From Clostridia bacterium (lineage in GTDB: Bacteria; Bacillota; Clostridia; Christensenellales; UBA1242): a stretch of 64,000 bases of DNA. Positions 8,433 through 17,819 of the stretch are shown one piece after another. The stretch's first letter is position 1; the number at the start of each line of letters is the position of its first letter. The DNA is taken from assembly GCA_016297915.1 (NCBI GenBank), contig JAEDFU010000004.1, positions 13,266-77,265 on the forward strand, given 5' to 3'. The position numbers and the translations under genes are program-made. The notes under the pieces are model-generated. The model was not told where the DNA came from and ran no database searches. It saw nothing but the letters and a program-made list of their open reading frames with translations.

Positions 8433-9056
8433 TTATTTAGAGTACAACTCTACAATCAAATGTTCACGGATGTTAAGATCAATATCGTCTCTTTGTGGCA
8501 TTGCGTTAATTTTTCCAGTAAGTTTTTCTGTGTTAAACTCCAACCATTTAGGCATAACAACTTTAACATCTTTCAATTCTTTAAACATAGGAAGTTCCTT
8601 TTTGTTCTCTTTGACAGCGATAACATCGTCAACTTTAACAAGGTAACTAGGGATGTTTACAGTCTTGCCATTAACAGTGATATGTCCGTGGTTAACAATT
8701 TGTCTACTCTCTTTTCTTGAAGCACCGATACCCATTCTGTATACAACATTATCAAGTCTTCTTTCCAAAAGTGATAGCATATTTTCGCCGACAATACCAG
8801 TTCTTTGGTTATTAGCCATATCATAATATGCTCTAAATTGTTTTTCAAGCAAGCCATATGCTTTTTTAACTTTTTGTTTTTCTCTCAATTGTAGACTATA
8901 TTCAGTAGCCTTCTTCCTTGCAGCGCCATGTACACCTGGTACATTAGGTCTTCTTTCCATAGCACATTTTTTAGAAGTACATCTTTCGCCCTTAAGGAAT
9001 AGTTTGCATCCCTCACGACGACAAATTCTACAATCTGCACCTGTATATTTTGCCAT
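8433..9056 (-). CDS. rpsD: 30S ribosomal protein S4 (zinc-type)
   Basis: 207 residues. The N-terminus holds a Cys cluster (CRICRREGCKLFLKGERC) typical of zinc-binding S4. The S4 RNA-binding domain follows around residues 95-155 (RLDNVVYRMGIGASRKESRQIVNHGHI). S4 nucleates 16S rRNA folding and in several bacteria represses its own operon by binding mRNA, which makes the odd spacer before rpsM relevant. It lies between rpsK and rpoA, as in many Firmicutes alpha operons. Confidence 0.97.
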   Translation of the reverse strand: MAKYTGADCRICRREGCKLFLKGERCTSKKCAMERRPNVPGVHGAARKKATEYSLQLREKQKVKKAYGLLEKQFRAYYDMANNQRTGIVGENMLSLLERRLDNVVYRMGIGASRKESRQIVNHGHITVNGKTVNIPSYLVKVDDVIAVKENKKELPMFKELKDVKVVMPKWLEFNTEKLTGKINAMPQRDDIDLNIREHLIVELYSK

Positions 9057-9075
9057 TTAATATATTCTCCTTTAA

Positions 9076-9471
9076 TTATATTCTTCTGCGTTTTGGTGGA
9101 CGACAACCATTGTGTGGAATTGGTGATACATCCTTAATCATAGTGATATCAATGCCAACTGTTTGAAGTGCTCTGATAGCAGTCTCTCTACCATTGCCTG
9201 GTCCTTTAACATAAACTTCAACAGACTTGATACCTTGTTCTTTAGCACTTTTAGCAGCGATTTCAGCAGCTTGTTGAGCAGCATAAGGAGTGCTTTTTCT
9301 AGCGCCACTAAGACCCAAACTACCAGCACTACTCCAAGAAACAGCATTTCCAGCGTTGTCTGTAATTGTGATAATAGTGTTGTTAAAAGAAGCGTGAATA
9401 TATGCAGCACCTTTATCTAAATTCTTAGTTACTTTTTTCTTTTTTGTAACTTTACTTTTTGTAACAGCCAT
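9076..9471 (-). CDS. rpsK: 30S ribosomal protein S11
   Basis: 131 residues. A basic N-terminus ([13 protein letters not shown]) is followed by [18 protein letters not shown], the [25 protein letters not shown] core, and the C-terminal [13 protein letters not shown] that defines S11. It helps form the platform of the 30S subunit near the mRNA exit. 21 bases separate it from rpsM. Confidence 0.97.
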   Translation of the reverse strand: MAVTKSKVTKKKKVTKNLDKGAAYIHASFNNTIITITDNAGNAVSWSSAGSLGLSGARKSTPYAAQQAAEIAAKSAKEQGIKSVEVYVKGPGNGRETAIRALQTVGIDITMIKDVSPIPHNGCRPPKRRRI

Positions 9472-9492
9472 TTATTTTCTCCTTAAAAATTT

Positions 9493-9873
9493 TTACTTAG
9501 CTTTCTCTTTTTTGGACTTAGAAACAGTTTTCTTAGGACCTTTTCTAGTTCTTGCATTTTGTTTTGTGTTTTGACCACGAACTGGCAAACCTTTTCTGTG
9601 GCGAATTCCACGATAGCAACCAATCTCTTGTAGTCTTTTGATGTTTAATGAAACTTCTCTTTGAAGGTCACCTTCAACAACGCAGTTCTTTTCGATATAC
9701 GCTCTGATTTTACCTACTTCTTCTTCGGTCAAATCCTTAACACGAGTATCTGGATTAACTTTTGTTTCCTTCAAAATTTCATTAGCAGTTTGTCTACCAA
9801 TGCCGTAGATATAAGTCAAACCTATCTCTACTCTCTTGTCATTTGGTAAATCAATTCCAGCAATACGAGCCAT
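9493..9873 (-). CDS. rpsM: 30S ribosomal protein S13
   Basis: 126 residues. Conserved blocks are [26 protein letters not shown], the central [16 protein letters not shown] and the basic tail [14 protein letters not shown] that reaches the P-site tRNA. S13 contacts the 50S subunit through the head bridges. GGAGG is 7 bases before the ATG. It is the first gene after the hairpin-rich spacer, in the position of the alpha-operon leader of other bacteria. Confidence 0.97.
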   Translation of the reverse strand: MARIAGIDLPNDKRVEIGLTYIYGIGRQTANEILKETKVNPDTRVKDLTEEEVGKIRAYIEKNCVVEGDLQREVSLNIKRLQEIGCYRGIRHRKGLPVRGQNTKQNARTRKGPKKTVSKSKKEKAK

Positions 9874-9927
9874 TTTTTTCCTCCATAAATTTATTTAATT
9901 TATTTGTTTAGATAATACTTGTAAAGT

Positions 9928-10151
9928 TGCTAAATTTATTAGCATAAGTAATGCTCAAACTTTGAGCATTACGGTCTCAAAAGAGATTTTGAGACGGTTA
10001 TGTAAATAACATAACTTTAAGCCAAATCAAGTTGTCTGATTTGGTCTCCCGAAAAGGCATGGGCCTTATCGAAATATATATAAACGCAAAGTAAGAATTT
10101 GCCGCGACTTACTTGCAATTATTTTCAAAGTCATTACTCAAAATCATGAGT
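9928..10151 (-). ncRNA. Hairpin train between rpmJ and rpsM: candidate structured leader RNA
   Basis: Eight successive hairpins with unrelated sequences fill 224 bases. Listed by plus-strand position: 9928-9944 (6 bp); 9948-9972 (11 bp, perfect); 9974-9995 (9 bp, perfect); 9997-10015 (7 bp, perfect); 10022-10044 (8 bp, perfect); 10050-10071 (8 of 9 bp); 10086-10116 (9 bp with one bulge); 10136-10151 (5 bp). The first four are separated by only 1-3 bases. None is followed by a T run, so they are not terminators. No open frame of note is present. The position, directly upstream of rpsM in an operon that also encodes S4, matches the alpha-operon leader. A regulatory RNA is inferred, not shown. 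Confidence 0.5.
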
Positions 10152-10185
10152 GTAAAATAGATTACATTAGACTTTTTAGACAGTA

Positions 10186-10302
10186 TTAACCTTGTCTTTG
10201 TTTGTGTTTAGGATATTTTGAACAAATAACCATAACTGTGCCATTTCTTTTGATAATTTTGCAACTGTCACACATTTTCTTTACTGATGGTCTTACTTTC
10301 AT
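10186..10302 (-). CDS. rpmJ: 50S ribosomal protein L36 (zinc-type)
   Basis: A 38-codon gene beginning [15 protein letters not shown] and ending YPKHKQRQG. It has Cys residues at 11, 14 and 27 and a His at 33, the zinc ligands of the C+ form of L36. The start is fixed by conservation. It lies 12 bases after infA and is separated from rpsM by the hairpin-rich spacer. Confidence 0.95.
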   Translation of the reverse strand: MKVRPSVKKMCDSCKIIKRNGTVMVICSKYPKHKQRQG

Positions 10303-10314
10303 AACTTTACTCTC

Positions 10315-10542
10315 CTAATTTTTGTTTTTTAGTCGCCAAATTATGCGACCTTTTGTTAAGTCGTAGAGTGACATTTCAACTTTTACTTGGTCACCCACTA
10401 AAATTCTAATGTTGTTTAAATGAAGTTTTCCGGATAAATAAGCGGTAATTATATAACCATTAGAAAGCTGAACTTTGAAGTTAGCATTTCTCAAAACTTC
10501 GACTACAACACCTTCTGTTTCTACAACATCTGTTTTTGACAC
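10315..10542 (-). CDS. infA: Translation initiation factor IF-1
   Basis: About 75 residues forming one S1/OB-fold domain: [26 protein letters not shown], then [23 protein letters not shown]-1 occupies the 30S A site during initiation. I chose a GTG start because it aligns with the normal family N-terminus and has AGGAGG 10 bases upstream. An ATG 24 bases earlier lies inside the end of the KOW gene and precedes the ribosome binding site. A TTG two codons before the GTG is another option. Confidence 0.93.
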   Translation of the reverse strand: MSKTDVVETEGVVVEVLRNANFKVQLSNGYIITAYLSGKLHLNNIRILVGDQVKVEMSLYDLTKGRIIWRLKNKN

Positions 10543-10556
10543 AAACAACAAGCCTC

Positions 10557-10817
10557 CTATTTGCAATCACTAGATTTAATGTAATCTTTCAAATATTTTA
10601 TGACATCACAATTTTTTATCAAATTTAGATTTAGTCCACTATTTGATTTTAACAATTGCAAATGTCTAAAATTCTTTTTCTTAGGACATTCCAAAGGTCT
10701 TGATTTGCCATTTACGAGATACGCAAAATTATTGTCTATCTTAAATATTACAAATATCTCGTTTTTTTCTCTTCCTGCTGTTGCTTTTACAACAGCTCCA
10801 CTACAAAATTCTGCCAT
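10557..10817 (-). CDS. KOW-domain RNA-binding protein (L14e-like)
   Basis: 86 residues. The N-terminal half reads as a KOW/SH3-like barrel: [48 protein letters not shown]. Proteins of this kind, distantly like archaeal/eukaryotic L14e, sit between map and infA in many Clostridia, exactly as here. The partner is presumably RNA or the ribosome, but no function is established to my knowledge. It is in the operon, with 9 bases to map. Confidence 0.85.
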   Translation of the reverse strand: MAEFCSGAVVKATAGREKNEIFVIFKIDNNFAYLVNGKSRPLECPKKKNFRHLQLLKSNSGLNLNLIKNCDVIKYLKDYIKSSDCK

Positions 10818-10826
10818 AAATTCCTC

Positions 10827-11573
10827 TTATAATGTCAAAATTTCAACACCATTTTCGGTTAATAAAACTGTATTTTCGTAGTGAGCAGATGGCAATCCAT
10901 CCTTGGTTTTGCAAGTCCAACCGTCTGACATAAATACAACATTTTTGTCACCCATATTAACCATTGGCTCTATGGCAATAACAGCACCTGCATTTAGTCT
11001 AGGACCACTACCAGCTTTTCCATAATTTGGAACCATTGGATCTTCGTGAAGATGACTTCCTACGCCATGTCCAACAAGTTCCCTAACTATTGAATAGCCA
11101 TTTTTTTCTACAAAAGTCTGTATTCTATGAGATATATCACCTACGAATGCACCACTTTTCAAATCTTTTATACCTTCAAAGAAGCTTTGTTCTGTAACTT
11201 TAATTAATCTTTTAACTTTTGCATCAATTTTTCCTACAGGAAAAGTTCTCGCAGCGTCGCCGTGATAACCTTTGTACTTAGCGCCACAGTCAATGCTTAT
11301 GATGTCTCCTTCCTTAAGGATAATATTGTTACTTGGGATACCATGAACAATTGTATCGTTTACCGATGCACAAATGCTACCTGGAAATCCGCAATAGTTC
11401 TTAAAGGAAGGCGTTGCACCTTGAGACTTGATGTAATCAAAAGCAATTTTGTCAAGCTCCTTGGTACTAATGCCAACCCTTATACTATCTTCCACAACTT
11501 TAAGTGTATCTCTAGTAATTCTTCCTGCTTCTCGCATAAGGTCGATTTCTTCTTGAGATTTAATCTTAATCAT
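10827..11573 (-). CDS. map: Methionine aminopeptidase, type I
   Basis: 248 residues. The two-metal site is visible as DCGAKYKGYHGDAARTF (two Asp), GHGVGSHLHEDP (His), IEPMV (Glu) and ENTVLLTENG (Glu). The YCGFPGSICASVN and IVHGIP segments are typical of type I. It removes the initiator methionine from nascent proteins in the cytoplasm. The start overlaps the end of adk by 8 bases. The adk-map pair within the spc operon is standard for Firmicutes. Confidence 0.97.
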   Translation of the reverse strand: MIKIKSQEEIDLMREAGRITRDTLKVVEDSIRVGISTKELDKIAFDYIKSQGATPSFKNYCGFPGSICASVNDTIVHGIPSNNIILKEGDIISIDCGAKYKGYHGDAARTFPVGKIDAKVKRLIKVTEQSFFEGIKDLKSGAFVGDISHRIQTFVEKNGYSIVRELVGHGVGSHLHEDPMVPNYGKAGSGPRLNAGAVIAIEPMVNMGDKNVVFMSDGWTCKTKDGLPSAHYENTVLLTENGVEILTL

Positions 11574-12195
11574 TGTTTACCTGGTTTAGTATTGCTTTAA
11601 CCAATGCATAGGTATCCTCAACAGTATCTGTTGCATCGATTTTGCTAAACACACCTTTTTCTTTGTAAAAATTAATAACATCTTGTGATACAGCCTGTTT
11701 GCTTAGTCTAACTTTGATAACTTCAGGTTTATCATCGTCTCTAATATAAACATCTCCACCACACTTTTCGCACTTGCCTTCTTTCATCCACTCAAGAGAT
11801 GTTGGTTGATTGCAACTGCCACACATTCTGCGACTAGATAATCTTTCGATTATTTTGTCCTCAGATAGATCAATCATAAGAGCCAAATCTATATCTGTAA
11901 TGCCTTCCAAAAACTTAGCTTGTGCCAAATTTCTTGGATAGCCATCAAGAATAAATCCGTTCTTACAATCGTCAGACTTTAGTCTATCTTCAACTAACTT
12001 ATTTGTTAGTTCTTCAGGAACAAGCTCGCCTTTGTCTATATAAGACTTAGCAATTTTGCCTAGTTCCGTTTCATTTTTTATGTTGTTTCTAAATATTTCT
12101 CCAGTTGAGATATGTGGAAGATTGTACTCACGACTAATAATTCCTGCTTGAGTACCCTTGCCACTTCCTACTGGCCCAAGTAATACTAGTTTCAT
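11566..12195 (-). CDS. adk: Adenylate kinase (zinc LID type)
   Basis: 209 residues. The P-loop is GPVGSGKGT (7-15), followed by TGEIFRNNI and DGYPRN (AMP-binding). The LID domain carries two Cys pairs (CGSC and CEKC), the structural zinc site of Gram-positive adenylate kinases. It interconverts ATP and AMP with two ADP. It sits between secY and map, with 19 bases to secY. Confidence 0.97.
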   Translation of the reverse strand: MKLVLLGPVGSGKGTQAGIISREYNLPHISTGEIFRNNIKNETELGKIAKSYIDKGELVPEELTNKLVEDRLKSDDCKNGFILDGYPRNLAQAKFLEGITDIDLALMIDLSEDKIIERLSSRRMCGSCNQPTSLEWMKEGKCEKCGGDVYIRDDDKPEVIKVRLSKQAVSQDVINFYKEKGVFSKIDATDTVEDTYALVKAILNQVNND

Positions 12196-12214
12196 TAATT
12201 TTCCTCTTTCATTC

Positions 12215-13519
12215 TTATTTCAAAAAGCCTTTGTAACTCTTCATAAGCATTTGAGCTTCCAAAGATTTATCAAATTCGATAGCAACCGAAACTACGATTA
12301 GAAGTCCAGTAGCACTAAATGCACTAACCAAAGATCCGCCAATTGATTTGAAAATCAAACTTGGGATAATTGCTATAACAGACAAGAATAATGCACCAAA
12401 TAGAGTTACTCTATTTGAAATTTTCTTTAGATAATCTGATGTAGGTTTTCCTGGTCTAATACCTGGAATAAATCCACCATTTTGTTGAATATTTTTGGAT
12501 ACATCGTCTGGATTGAAAGTAACTTGTGTCCAGAAATATGCAAAGAATGTAATAAGCAAGCCAACAAGGATAATGTAAACCCAACTACCAGCACCCAACC
12601 ATTTGCTATACCATAGATAGAATTTGTTGGTTGAAGTATCAACAAAGATACTAAGGATTAGTTGTGGGAACGAAAGTAATGACATTGCAAAGATAATTGG
12701 CATAACACCTGTTGCATTTACTCTAATTGGAATAAATGTGCTTTGACCGCCATACATCTTTCTACCCTTGATTTGTTTTGCGTATTGAACAGGAACTTTT
12801 CTCTCAGAACCATCAATCCATACAATAAATCCAAATATAAGGATTAATGCTAGGATGAATAGCAATAGTTCGGTCAAACTTCCCATATCTCCTTTGAAGA
12901 TGTTTGTGAAGTTTGTCAAAAGTGAAGTACCTGCAGTAGATAGAATACCTACAAAGATAAGAATTGATTGACCATTTGAAATACCTAGTTCTGTAATTTT
13001 TTCACCAAGCCAATAAGTAAACATAGAACCTGCAATTAGAACCAAAGTAACTACAATACCTACAAACCAAGTAGGAAGAGTTAATCCATCTCCAAGAGTT
13101 GATTCTTTTAGTACACCCTCAAAACTTATAACAATTGCAACTGCTTGAGCTATTGCCAAAACTAATGCAGCAATTTTGGTATAACCGGCGATTTTCTTTC
13201 TACCTTCGTCACCCATCTTGGATAATCTCTCAAGACTAGGAACAGCGATAGTAAGCAATTGAATAATAATAGATGCACTGATGTAAGGAGCAATACCTAG
13301 AGCCAATAGCGAACCGTTGGCAAGCGCTCCACCACTCACTGAACTAAGCAGACCCAAGAAACCTTCGTCTCCAGAAACCTGAGATGCAAATGCAGACGCA
13401 TCAACACCCGGAACTGGAATCCAGCATCCTAGTCTGTAAATAAGAACCAAAAGAATGGTAAGTAATATCTTATTTCTAATTTCTTTTACCTTAAAAGCAT
13501 TGATAAAATTTTTAAACAT
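12215..13519 (-). CDS. secY: Protein translocase subunit SecY
   Basis: 434 residues with about ten hydrophobic helices. Family blocks present are IRNKILLTILLVLIYRLGCWIPVPGVD, ALGIAPYISASIIIQLL, the cytoplasmic loop SERKVPVQYAKQIKGRKMYGGQ, and NGGFIPGIRPGKPTSDYL. It forms the channel of the Sec translocon, with SecE encoded at 45.2 kb. The ATG overlaps the stop of rplO (TAATG), so the two are translationally coupled. Confidence 0.97.
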   Translation of the reverse strand: MFKNFINAFKVKEIRNKILLTILLVLIYRLGCWIPVPGVDASAFASQVSGDEGFLGLLSSVSGGALANGSLLALGIAPYISASIIIQLLTIAVPSLERLSKMGDEGRKKIAGYTKIAALVLAIAQAVAIVISFEGVLKESTLGDGLTLPTWFVGIVVTLVLIAGSMFTYWLGEKITELGISNGQSILIFVGILSTAGTSLLTNFTNIFKGDMGSLTELLLFILALILIFGFIVWIDGSERKVPVQYAKQIKGRKMYGGQSTFIPIRVNATGVMPIIFAMSLLSFPQLILSIFVDTSTNKFYLWYSKWLGAGSWVYIILVGLLITFFAYFWTQVTFNPDDVSKNIQQNGGFIPGIRPGKPTSDYLKKISNRVTLFGALFLSVIAIIPSLIFKSIGGSLVSAFSATGLLIVVSVAIEFDKSLEAQMLMKSYKGFLK

Positions 13520-13965
13520 TATAATACCTCGGCTTTTCCACCAACCTCATTGATCTTTTGCATTGCAGTTTCTGAAAATTTGGCTGCTTTAACAGTAAGT
13601 TTCTTTTCCAACTTTCCATTACCTAATACTTTTAATCCATAAGGGGCAACTTTACTAATAATATTCTTTTCTTTTAGTAATTCAACTGTAACAACAGTAT
13701 TATCTTCAAAGTTGTTCAAATCTTCAACATTGATAACATTGTAAACTTTGTCGAAGTTCTTGTTGTTGAAGCCTCTTCTTGGTAATTTTCTGATAAGTGG
13801 CATTTGACCGCCTTCGAATCCTGGACGAACGCCACCGCCACTACGAGAGTTTTGACCTTTTGTACCCTTACCACTAGTTTTGCCTAGTCCAGAGCCTAAA
13901 CCTCTTCCTAATCTTTTTGCTTTTGGAGTAGAATTAGGAGCAGGTGCTAATTGATGTAATTTCAT
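13519..13965 (-). CDS. rplO: 50S ribosomal protein L15
   Basis: 148 residues. It starts [41 protein letters not shown], the glycine- and lysine-rich N-terminal extension that threads into 23S rRNA. A globular C-terminal domain ([22 protein letters not shown]) follows. It is needed for late 50S assembly. 10 bases separate it from rpmD. Confidence 0.97.
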   Translation of the reverse strand: MKLHQLAPAPNSTPKAKRLGRGLGSGLGKTSGKGTKGQNSRSGGGVRPGFEGGQMPLIRKLPRRGFNNKNFDKVYNVINVEDLNNFEDNTVVTVELLKEKNIISKVAPYGLKVLGNGKLEKKLTVKAAKFSETAMQKINEVGGKAEVL

Positions 13966-13975
13966 AGTCTCCCCC

Positions 13976-14206
13976 TTAGATTTCCTCTACACGAACAAGG
14001 TGTTTGATTTTGAAAATCATACCTCTAACAGCACTATTGTCTGGAAGTTCGTTAGATGAATTTAATTTGTTTAGTCCCAAAGCAACAGCAGTTTGTCTTT
14101 GGTCTTTTGAGTAACCGATAGGACTTTTTACAAGTGTTACTTTAAGTCTTTTTTCTTTTTTTGCAACTTTTGTAGGAGTTGCACTTGTCTTAGTTGTTTC
14201 TGCCAT
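13976..14206 (-). CDS. rpmD: 50S ribosomal protein L30
   Basis: 76 residues. The L30 fold begins around residue 18 ([34 protein letters not shown]) and runs to the end. The first 17 residues ([17 protein letters not shown]) are a Thr/Lys/Ala-rich extension that most bacterial L30 proteins lack. It is similar in composition to the tail on L24 in this operon. Confidence 0.95.
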   Translation of the reverse strand: MAETTKTSATPTKVAKKEKRLKVTLVKSPIGYSKDQRQTAVALGLNKLNSSNELPDNSAVRGMIFKIKHLVRVEEI

Positions 14207-14216
14207 AATACACCTC

Positions 14217-14774
14217 TTACAAAATTTCCTCTACAGTTTTTCCACGAAGACTTGCGATTTCTTCTTTGCTTCTCAATTGCATAAGAGCATCCAAAGTAGC
14301 CTTTACGCAGTTGATTTTGCTACGAGAACCGTATGCTTTTGCTGTGATATCTTTGATACCGCATAGCTCAACAACTGGTCTAACTGAACCACCAGCGATA
14401 ACACCAGTACCTTCTTTAGAAGGCAAAAGTTTTACTCTTGATGTTCCAAATTTACCGATAACTTCGTGAGGTATAGTAGTTCCCTCAAGAGGAATACTAA
14501 CCATATGTTTTTTTGCACTCATTGTTGCTTTGTCAATAGCATTAGGAACTTCGGCAGCCTTACCAGTACCGATTCCTACCTTGCCAGCTTTGTCACCAGC
14601 AACAACAAGAGCTGCAAATCTCATATTTCTACCGCCCTTAACAACCTTAGTAATACGATTTACATCTACAAGTTTGCTAGCAATTGGGTCGATTTCTTTA
14701 TTAAAAGATTTTTTATCGTTGTGATTTCTATTGCCACCCTTTTTCTCAAATGGCTTTTTTTCAGTATTTTGCAT
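14217..14774 (-). CDS. rpsE: 30S ribosomal protein S5
   Basis: 185 residues. The N-terminal double-stranded RNA-binding domain has [38 protein letters not shown]. The C-terminal half has [37 protein letters not shown]. The first 25 residues are basic and low-complexity. S5 contributes to decoding accuracy and mRNA entry. It keeps the canonical spc order after rplR. Confidence 0.97.
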   Translation of the reverse strand: MQNTEKKPFEKKGGNRNHNDKKSFNKEIDPIASKLVDVNRITKVVKGGRNMRFAALVVAGDKAGKVGIGTGKAAEVPNAIDKATMSAKKHMVSIPLEGTTIPHEVIGKFGTSRVKLLPSKEGTGVIAGGSVRPVVELCGIKDITAKAYGSRSKINCVKATLDALMQLRSKEEIASLRGKTVEEIL

Positions 14775-14785
14775 ATAAACACCTC

Positions 14786-15154
14786 TTAAAACTCAAGACC
14801 AGCATCTCTAGCACCATCAGCCACTGCTTTTACTCTGCCAGTATATTGATATCCAGCTCTGTCAAATACGACTTGCTTGATACCTTTTTTCATAGCATTT
14901 TTAGCAACAGCCTGTCCTACAATGAATGCGGCTTCTTGTTTAGTTTTTCCTTCAATTGATTTAACAATGGCTTTGTCCATTGTAGATGATTGAGCAAGAG
15001 TAATACCCTTAGTATCGTCAATTACTTGAGCGTAGATATTATTCAAACTTCTGAATACATTAAGTCTTGGTCTTTCAGTAGTGCCTGAAATTTTTTCTCT
15101 AACGCGTTCTGCACGCATTTTTCTATTTTCATTTTTATTAATCTTCTTAATCAT
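14786..15154 (-). CDS. rplR: 50S ribosomal protein L18
   Basis: 122 residues. The protein contains [31 protein letters not shown], then [43 protein letters not shown], the conserved 5S rRNA-binding core and C-terminus of L18. It joins 5S rRNA to the 50S central protuberance together with L5. 10 bases separate it from rplF. Confidence 0.97.
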   Translation of the reverse strand: MIKKINKNENRKMRAERVREKISGTTERPRLNVFRSLNNIYAQVIDDTKGITLAQSSTMDKAIVKSIEGKTKQEAAFIVGQAVAKNAMKKGIKQVVFDRAGYQYTGRVKAVADGARDAGLEF

Positions 15155-15164
15155 AACCTAACCT

Positions 15165-15701
15165 CTACTTCTTACCACTCTTAACTTCTTTGCGAACAAC
15201 AGTTTCGTCTGTGTAACTGATTCCATAAGCATGGTATGGTTCTACTGGTTTAATATTTCTAACTTTTGCAGCAAATTGACCAACTAACTCTTTGTCAATA
15301 CCTTTAACAGTGATAGTTGTTTTGTCGCAAGAAAGTTCAATACCTGGGATAGCCTTAAGAACTACTGGATGTGATAAACCAATATTCAATACTAAATCTT
15401 GTCCTTGTTGATTGATTTTGAAACCAACTCCGTTAACATTTAGAGATTTTTCAAAGCCTTTTGAAACACCTTCAACCATGTTAGCGATTAATTGTCTATA
15501 AAGACCATGGAAAGCGTTGTATTGAGGTTCAGTATTGTTATTGATAACATTTACATGACCATTTTCAACTTTTACTTCGATTTTAGGATTGATTTCTCTT
15601 GAAAGAGTACCCTTAGGTCCAGTAACAGTAACGAGTTTGCCAGCAACTGTAACATTTACGCCTTGTGGCAATACGATTGTCTTTTTACCAATTCTACTCA
15701 T
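15165..15701 (-). CDS. rplF: 50S ribosomal protein L6
   Basis: 178 residues with the two repeated L6 domains. The first starts MSRIGKKTIVLPQGVNVTV and contains VTGPKGTLSREI. The C-terminal signature KPVEPYHAYGISYTDETVVRKEVKSGKK is present. L6 lies near the factor-binding site at the base of the L7/L12 stalk. Confidence 0.97.
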   Translation of the reverse strand: MSRIGKKTIVLPQGVNVTVAGKLVTVTGPKGTLSREINPKIEVKVENGHVNVINNNTEPQYNAFHGLYRQLIANMVEGVSKGFEKSLNVNGVGFKINQQGQDLVLNIGLSHPVVLKAIPGIELSCDKTTITVKGIDKELVGQFAAKVRNIKPVEPYHAYGISYTDETVVRKEVKSGKK

Positions 15702-15713
15702 AACTTTTACCTC

Positions 15714-16097
15714 CTACCATACATAAGCAAGCACTTCACCGCCAACACCTAGTTTTCGTGCTTCCCTATCAGTAATTATTCCTTTGTTGGTAGAAACGAT
15801 TGCAATACCCAAGCCATTGATAACCTTAGGTAAATCTTCTACGCTTGCATAAATTCTAAGACCTGGTTTAGAGATTCTTCTAAGACCTTGGATAACCTTG
15901 TTGTCTTTGAATTCAATAATCATATTAGCCTTGATGCCTTCGCCTTCAACTTTGTAAGAAGCGATATAACCCTCTTTTAGTAGAAGTTCAGCAATGGCTA
16001 GTTTAGTTTTTGATACAGGAATGGAAACAGTTGTATGTTTAGCGTTCAACGCATTTCTCATTCTTGTAAGCATATCTGCGATTGGATCTATTGTCAT
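15714..16097 (-). CDS. rpsH: 30S ribosomal protein S8
   Basis: 127 residues. It has [30 protein letters not shown] at the N-terminus and the C-terminal signature [27 protein letters not shown]8 binds the central domain of 16S rRNA and is the translational repressor of the spc operon in E. coli. I see no obvious S8 target here. Confidence 0.97.
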   Translation of the reverse strand: MTIDPIADMLTRMRNALNAKHTTVSIPVSKTKLAIAELLLKEGYIASYKVEGEGIKANMIIEFKDNKVIQGLRRISKPGLRIYASVEDLPKVINGLGIAIVSTNKGIITDREARKLGVGGEVLAYVW

Positions 16098-16113
16098 AAT
16101 TTGTTTCCTCCTT

Positions 16114-16299
16114 TTACCAACTTGACTTCTTTACACCAGGGATTTCACCTTTGTAAGCAAGTTCCCTAAAACATATTCTGCAAATACCATACTTTCTTAG
16201 TACAGAATGTGGACGACCACAAATTTTGCAACGAGTATATTCGCGTGTAGAAAATTTTTGTACTTTTTGTTGTTTATTTAATAATGCTTTTCTTGCCAT
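16114..16299 (-). CDS. rpsN: 30S ribosomal protein S14, zinc type (S14Z)
   Basis: 61 residues, the short zinc-binding form. Cysteine pairs CKIC and CRIC bracket [12 protein letters not shown], and it ends in [11 protein letters not shown], a standard C-terminus. It assembles into the 30S head. No C-minus paralogue is in the window. Confidence 0.97.
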   Translation of the reverse strand: MARKALLNKQQKVQKFSTREYTRCKICGRPHSVLRKYGICRICFRELAYKGEIPGVKKSSW

Positions 16300-16318
16300 A
16301 TTTTTCTTCCTTTACCTC

Positions 16319-16870
16319 CTACTTTTTGAAAGGCATACCTAGTTTAGAAAGAACTAGTTTTGCATCCTCATCAGATTTAGCAGAAGTAACAATAACAATG
16401 TCTAAGCCACGAACTTTGTCAATCTTTTCGTAACTAATTTCTGGGAATACCAATTGCTCAGTAAGACCCATAGAATAGTTACCCTTTCCGTCAAAAGATT
16501 TTTTGGAAACGCCTTGGAAGTCTCTAAGTCTAGGAAGTGCAATTGAGATAAGCTTGTCTAGGAACTCATACATATGCTCTCCTCTAAGAGTAACCTTAGC
16601 ACCAACTTTCATACCTTGTCTAACCTTGAAGTTAGCGATGGATTTTTTAGCCAAAGTTGTAACTGGTTTTTGACCAGTGATAGTAGCCAACTCGTCAACA
16701 GCTTTGTTGAAAGCTTGAGAGTTATCCTTAACATCACCAAGTCCACGGCTAACGATAATCTTTTCAATCTTTGGAACTTGATTGATATTCTTGTAGCCTT
16801 GTTCTTTCATCATAGCAGGAACTACGACTTCGTTGTACATTTTGTGTAATCTATTCAATTCTTTTGCCAT
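16319..16870 (-). CDS. rplE: 50S ribosomal protein L5
   Basis: 183 residues. Typical blocks are [51 protein letters not shown] and [17 protein letters not shown]5 binds 5S rRNA and contacts P-site tRNA and S13. GGAGG precedes the ATG. Confidence 0.97.
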   Translation of the reverse strand: MAKELNRLHKMYNEVVVPAMMKEQGYKNINQVPKIEKIIVSRGLGDVKDNSQAFNKAVDELATITGQKPVTTLAKKSIANFKVRQGMKVGAKVTLRGEHMYEFLDKLISIALPRLRDFQGVSKKSFDGKGNYSMGLTEQLVFPEISYEKIDKVRGLDIVIVTSAKSDEDAKLVLSKLGMPFKK

Positions 16871-16879
16871 AATTCCTCC

Positions 16880-17428
16880 TTACTTACTCTCTACTTTTTT
16901 GGTAGTAGTAGATTTTTTTGTTGTTGTTTTCTTTTCTTCAGTTTTTGTAGCTGTCTTGGTTGTTTTTGCTTTTGTTTCAGTTTTCTTTTCAGCTACAGGA
17001 GCCTTCTTGGCAGTTTCTTTTTTTGCTTCAACTGCTTTTGGGGCTGATTTTGTTTCTTCTACCTTTTTGGTAGCAGTCTTTGTTGTTTTAGTTTCTTTGG
17101 TTGCTTTTTTGGTAGTATCTAGGCTAGCACCACATTTTTTGCAAGTACGAGTCTTTTTGCCGTCAGCCATGTTGTGAGCAACTCTAGTAGCTTTACCACA
17201 AGAAGGACAAACGATTTGAACATTACTAGCGTCAATTTTGTTTTCCTTTTTGATAATGCCACCCTTATCTTGAGCACTTCTTGGTTTTTTGTGTTTAGAT
17301 ATAATGTTTACACCTGCTACTACAACGGAGTTGTCTGCAGGCATTGCAACTAACACTTTGCCAGTTTTGCCTTTATCTTTTCCAGCGATAACTACAACTG
17401 TATCACCTTTTTTAACATTTAATGCCAT
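16880..17428 (-). CDS. rplX: 50S ribosomal protein L24 with a long Lys/Thr/Glu tail
   Basis: 182 residues, against about 100-110 for ordinary L24. Residues 1-105 are a complete L24: KOW barrel KKGDTVVVIAGKDKGKTGKV and a zinc ribbon with CPSC and CKKC. Residues from about 106 to the end are almost only K, T, E, A, S and V, with repeated TKKAT/KTTKT/EEKK units. The tail is in frame and ends just before rplE, so it is part of the gene. L24 initiates 50S assembly and sits at the tunnel exit. A disordered tail here could reach the cytoplasm or nascent chains, which is inference. Confidence 0.95.
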   Translation of the reverse strand: MALNVKKGDTVVVIAGKDKGKTGKVLVAMPADNSVVVAGVNIISKHKKPRSAQDKGGIIKKENKIDASNVQIVCPSCGKATRVAHNMADGKKTRTCKKCGASLDTTKKATKETKTTKTATKKVEETKSAPKAVEAKKETAKKAPVAEKKTETKAKTTKTATKTEEKKTTTKKSTTTKKVESK

Positions 17429-17439
17429 AATTAATCTCC

Positions 17440-17808
17440 TTATAATACTTCAGGTGCAAGCGAAATAATTTTCATGAAACCTTTGTCTCTAAGTTCTCTT
17501 GCAATTGGTCCAAAGATACGAGTACCTTTAGGTAATTTTTGGTTATCGATTATAACAGCAGCGTTGTCATCAAATTTGATATAAGAACCGTCAGGTCTTG
17601 AAACACCCTTAGAAGTTCTAACGATAACTGCTTTTACAACATCACCTTTTTTAACTGTACCACCAGGAGTAGCAGTTTTAACAGATGCTACGATAATGTC
17701 CCCGATGTTACCACTTCTACGAAATGAGCCACCCAAGATTCTAATACACATAATTCTCTTAGCGCCACTATTGTCGGCAACTTTTAATATTGTTTGAGGT
17801 TGTACCAT
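17440..17808 (-). CDS. rplN: 50S ribosomal protein L14
   Basis: 122 residues. [63 protein letters not shown] and the C-terminal [24 protein letters not shown] identify a standard full-length L14. It forms intersubunit bridges with 16S rRNA. Confidence 0.98.
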   Translation of the reverse strand: MVQPQTILKVADNSGAKRIMCIRILGGSFRRSGNIGDIIVASVKTATPGGTVKKGDVVKAVIVRTSKGVSRPDGSYIKFDDNAAVIIDNQKLPKGTRIFGPIARELRDKGFMKIISLAPEVL

Positions 17809-17819
17809 ATTTTATCTCC

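Noticed and set aside
9928..10151. The hairpin cluster as a CRISPR array, integron attC set or terminator series.
   Set aside because: Stem sequences differ from one another, there are no constant repeats or spacers, no attC core sites and no T runs.
16833..17177. Plus-strand frame of 114 codons opposite the end of rplX.
   Set aside because: It mirrors the Lys/Thr/Glu-rich tail of L24, giving a Val/Phe/Ser-rich artefact.
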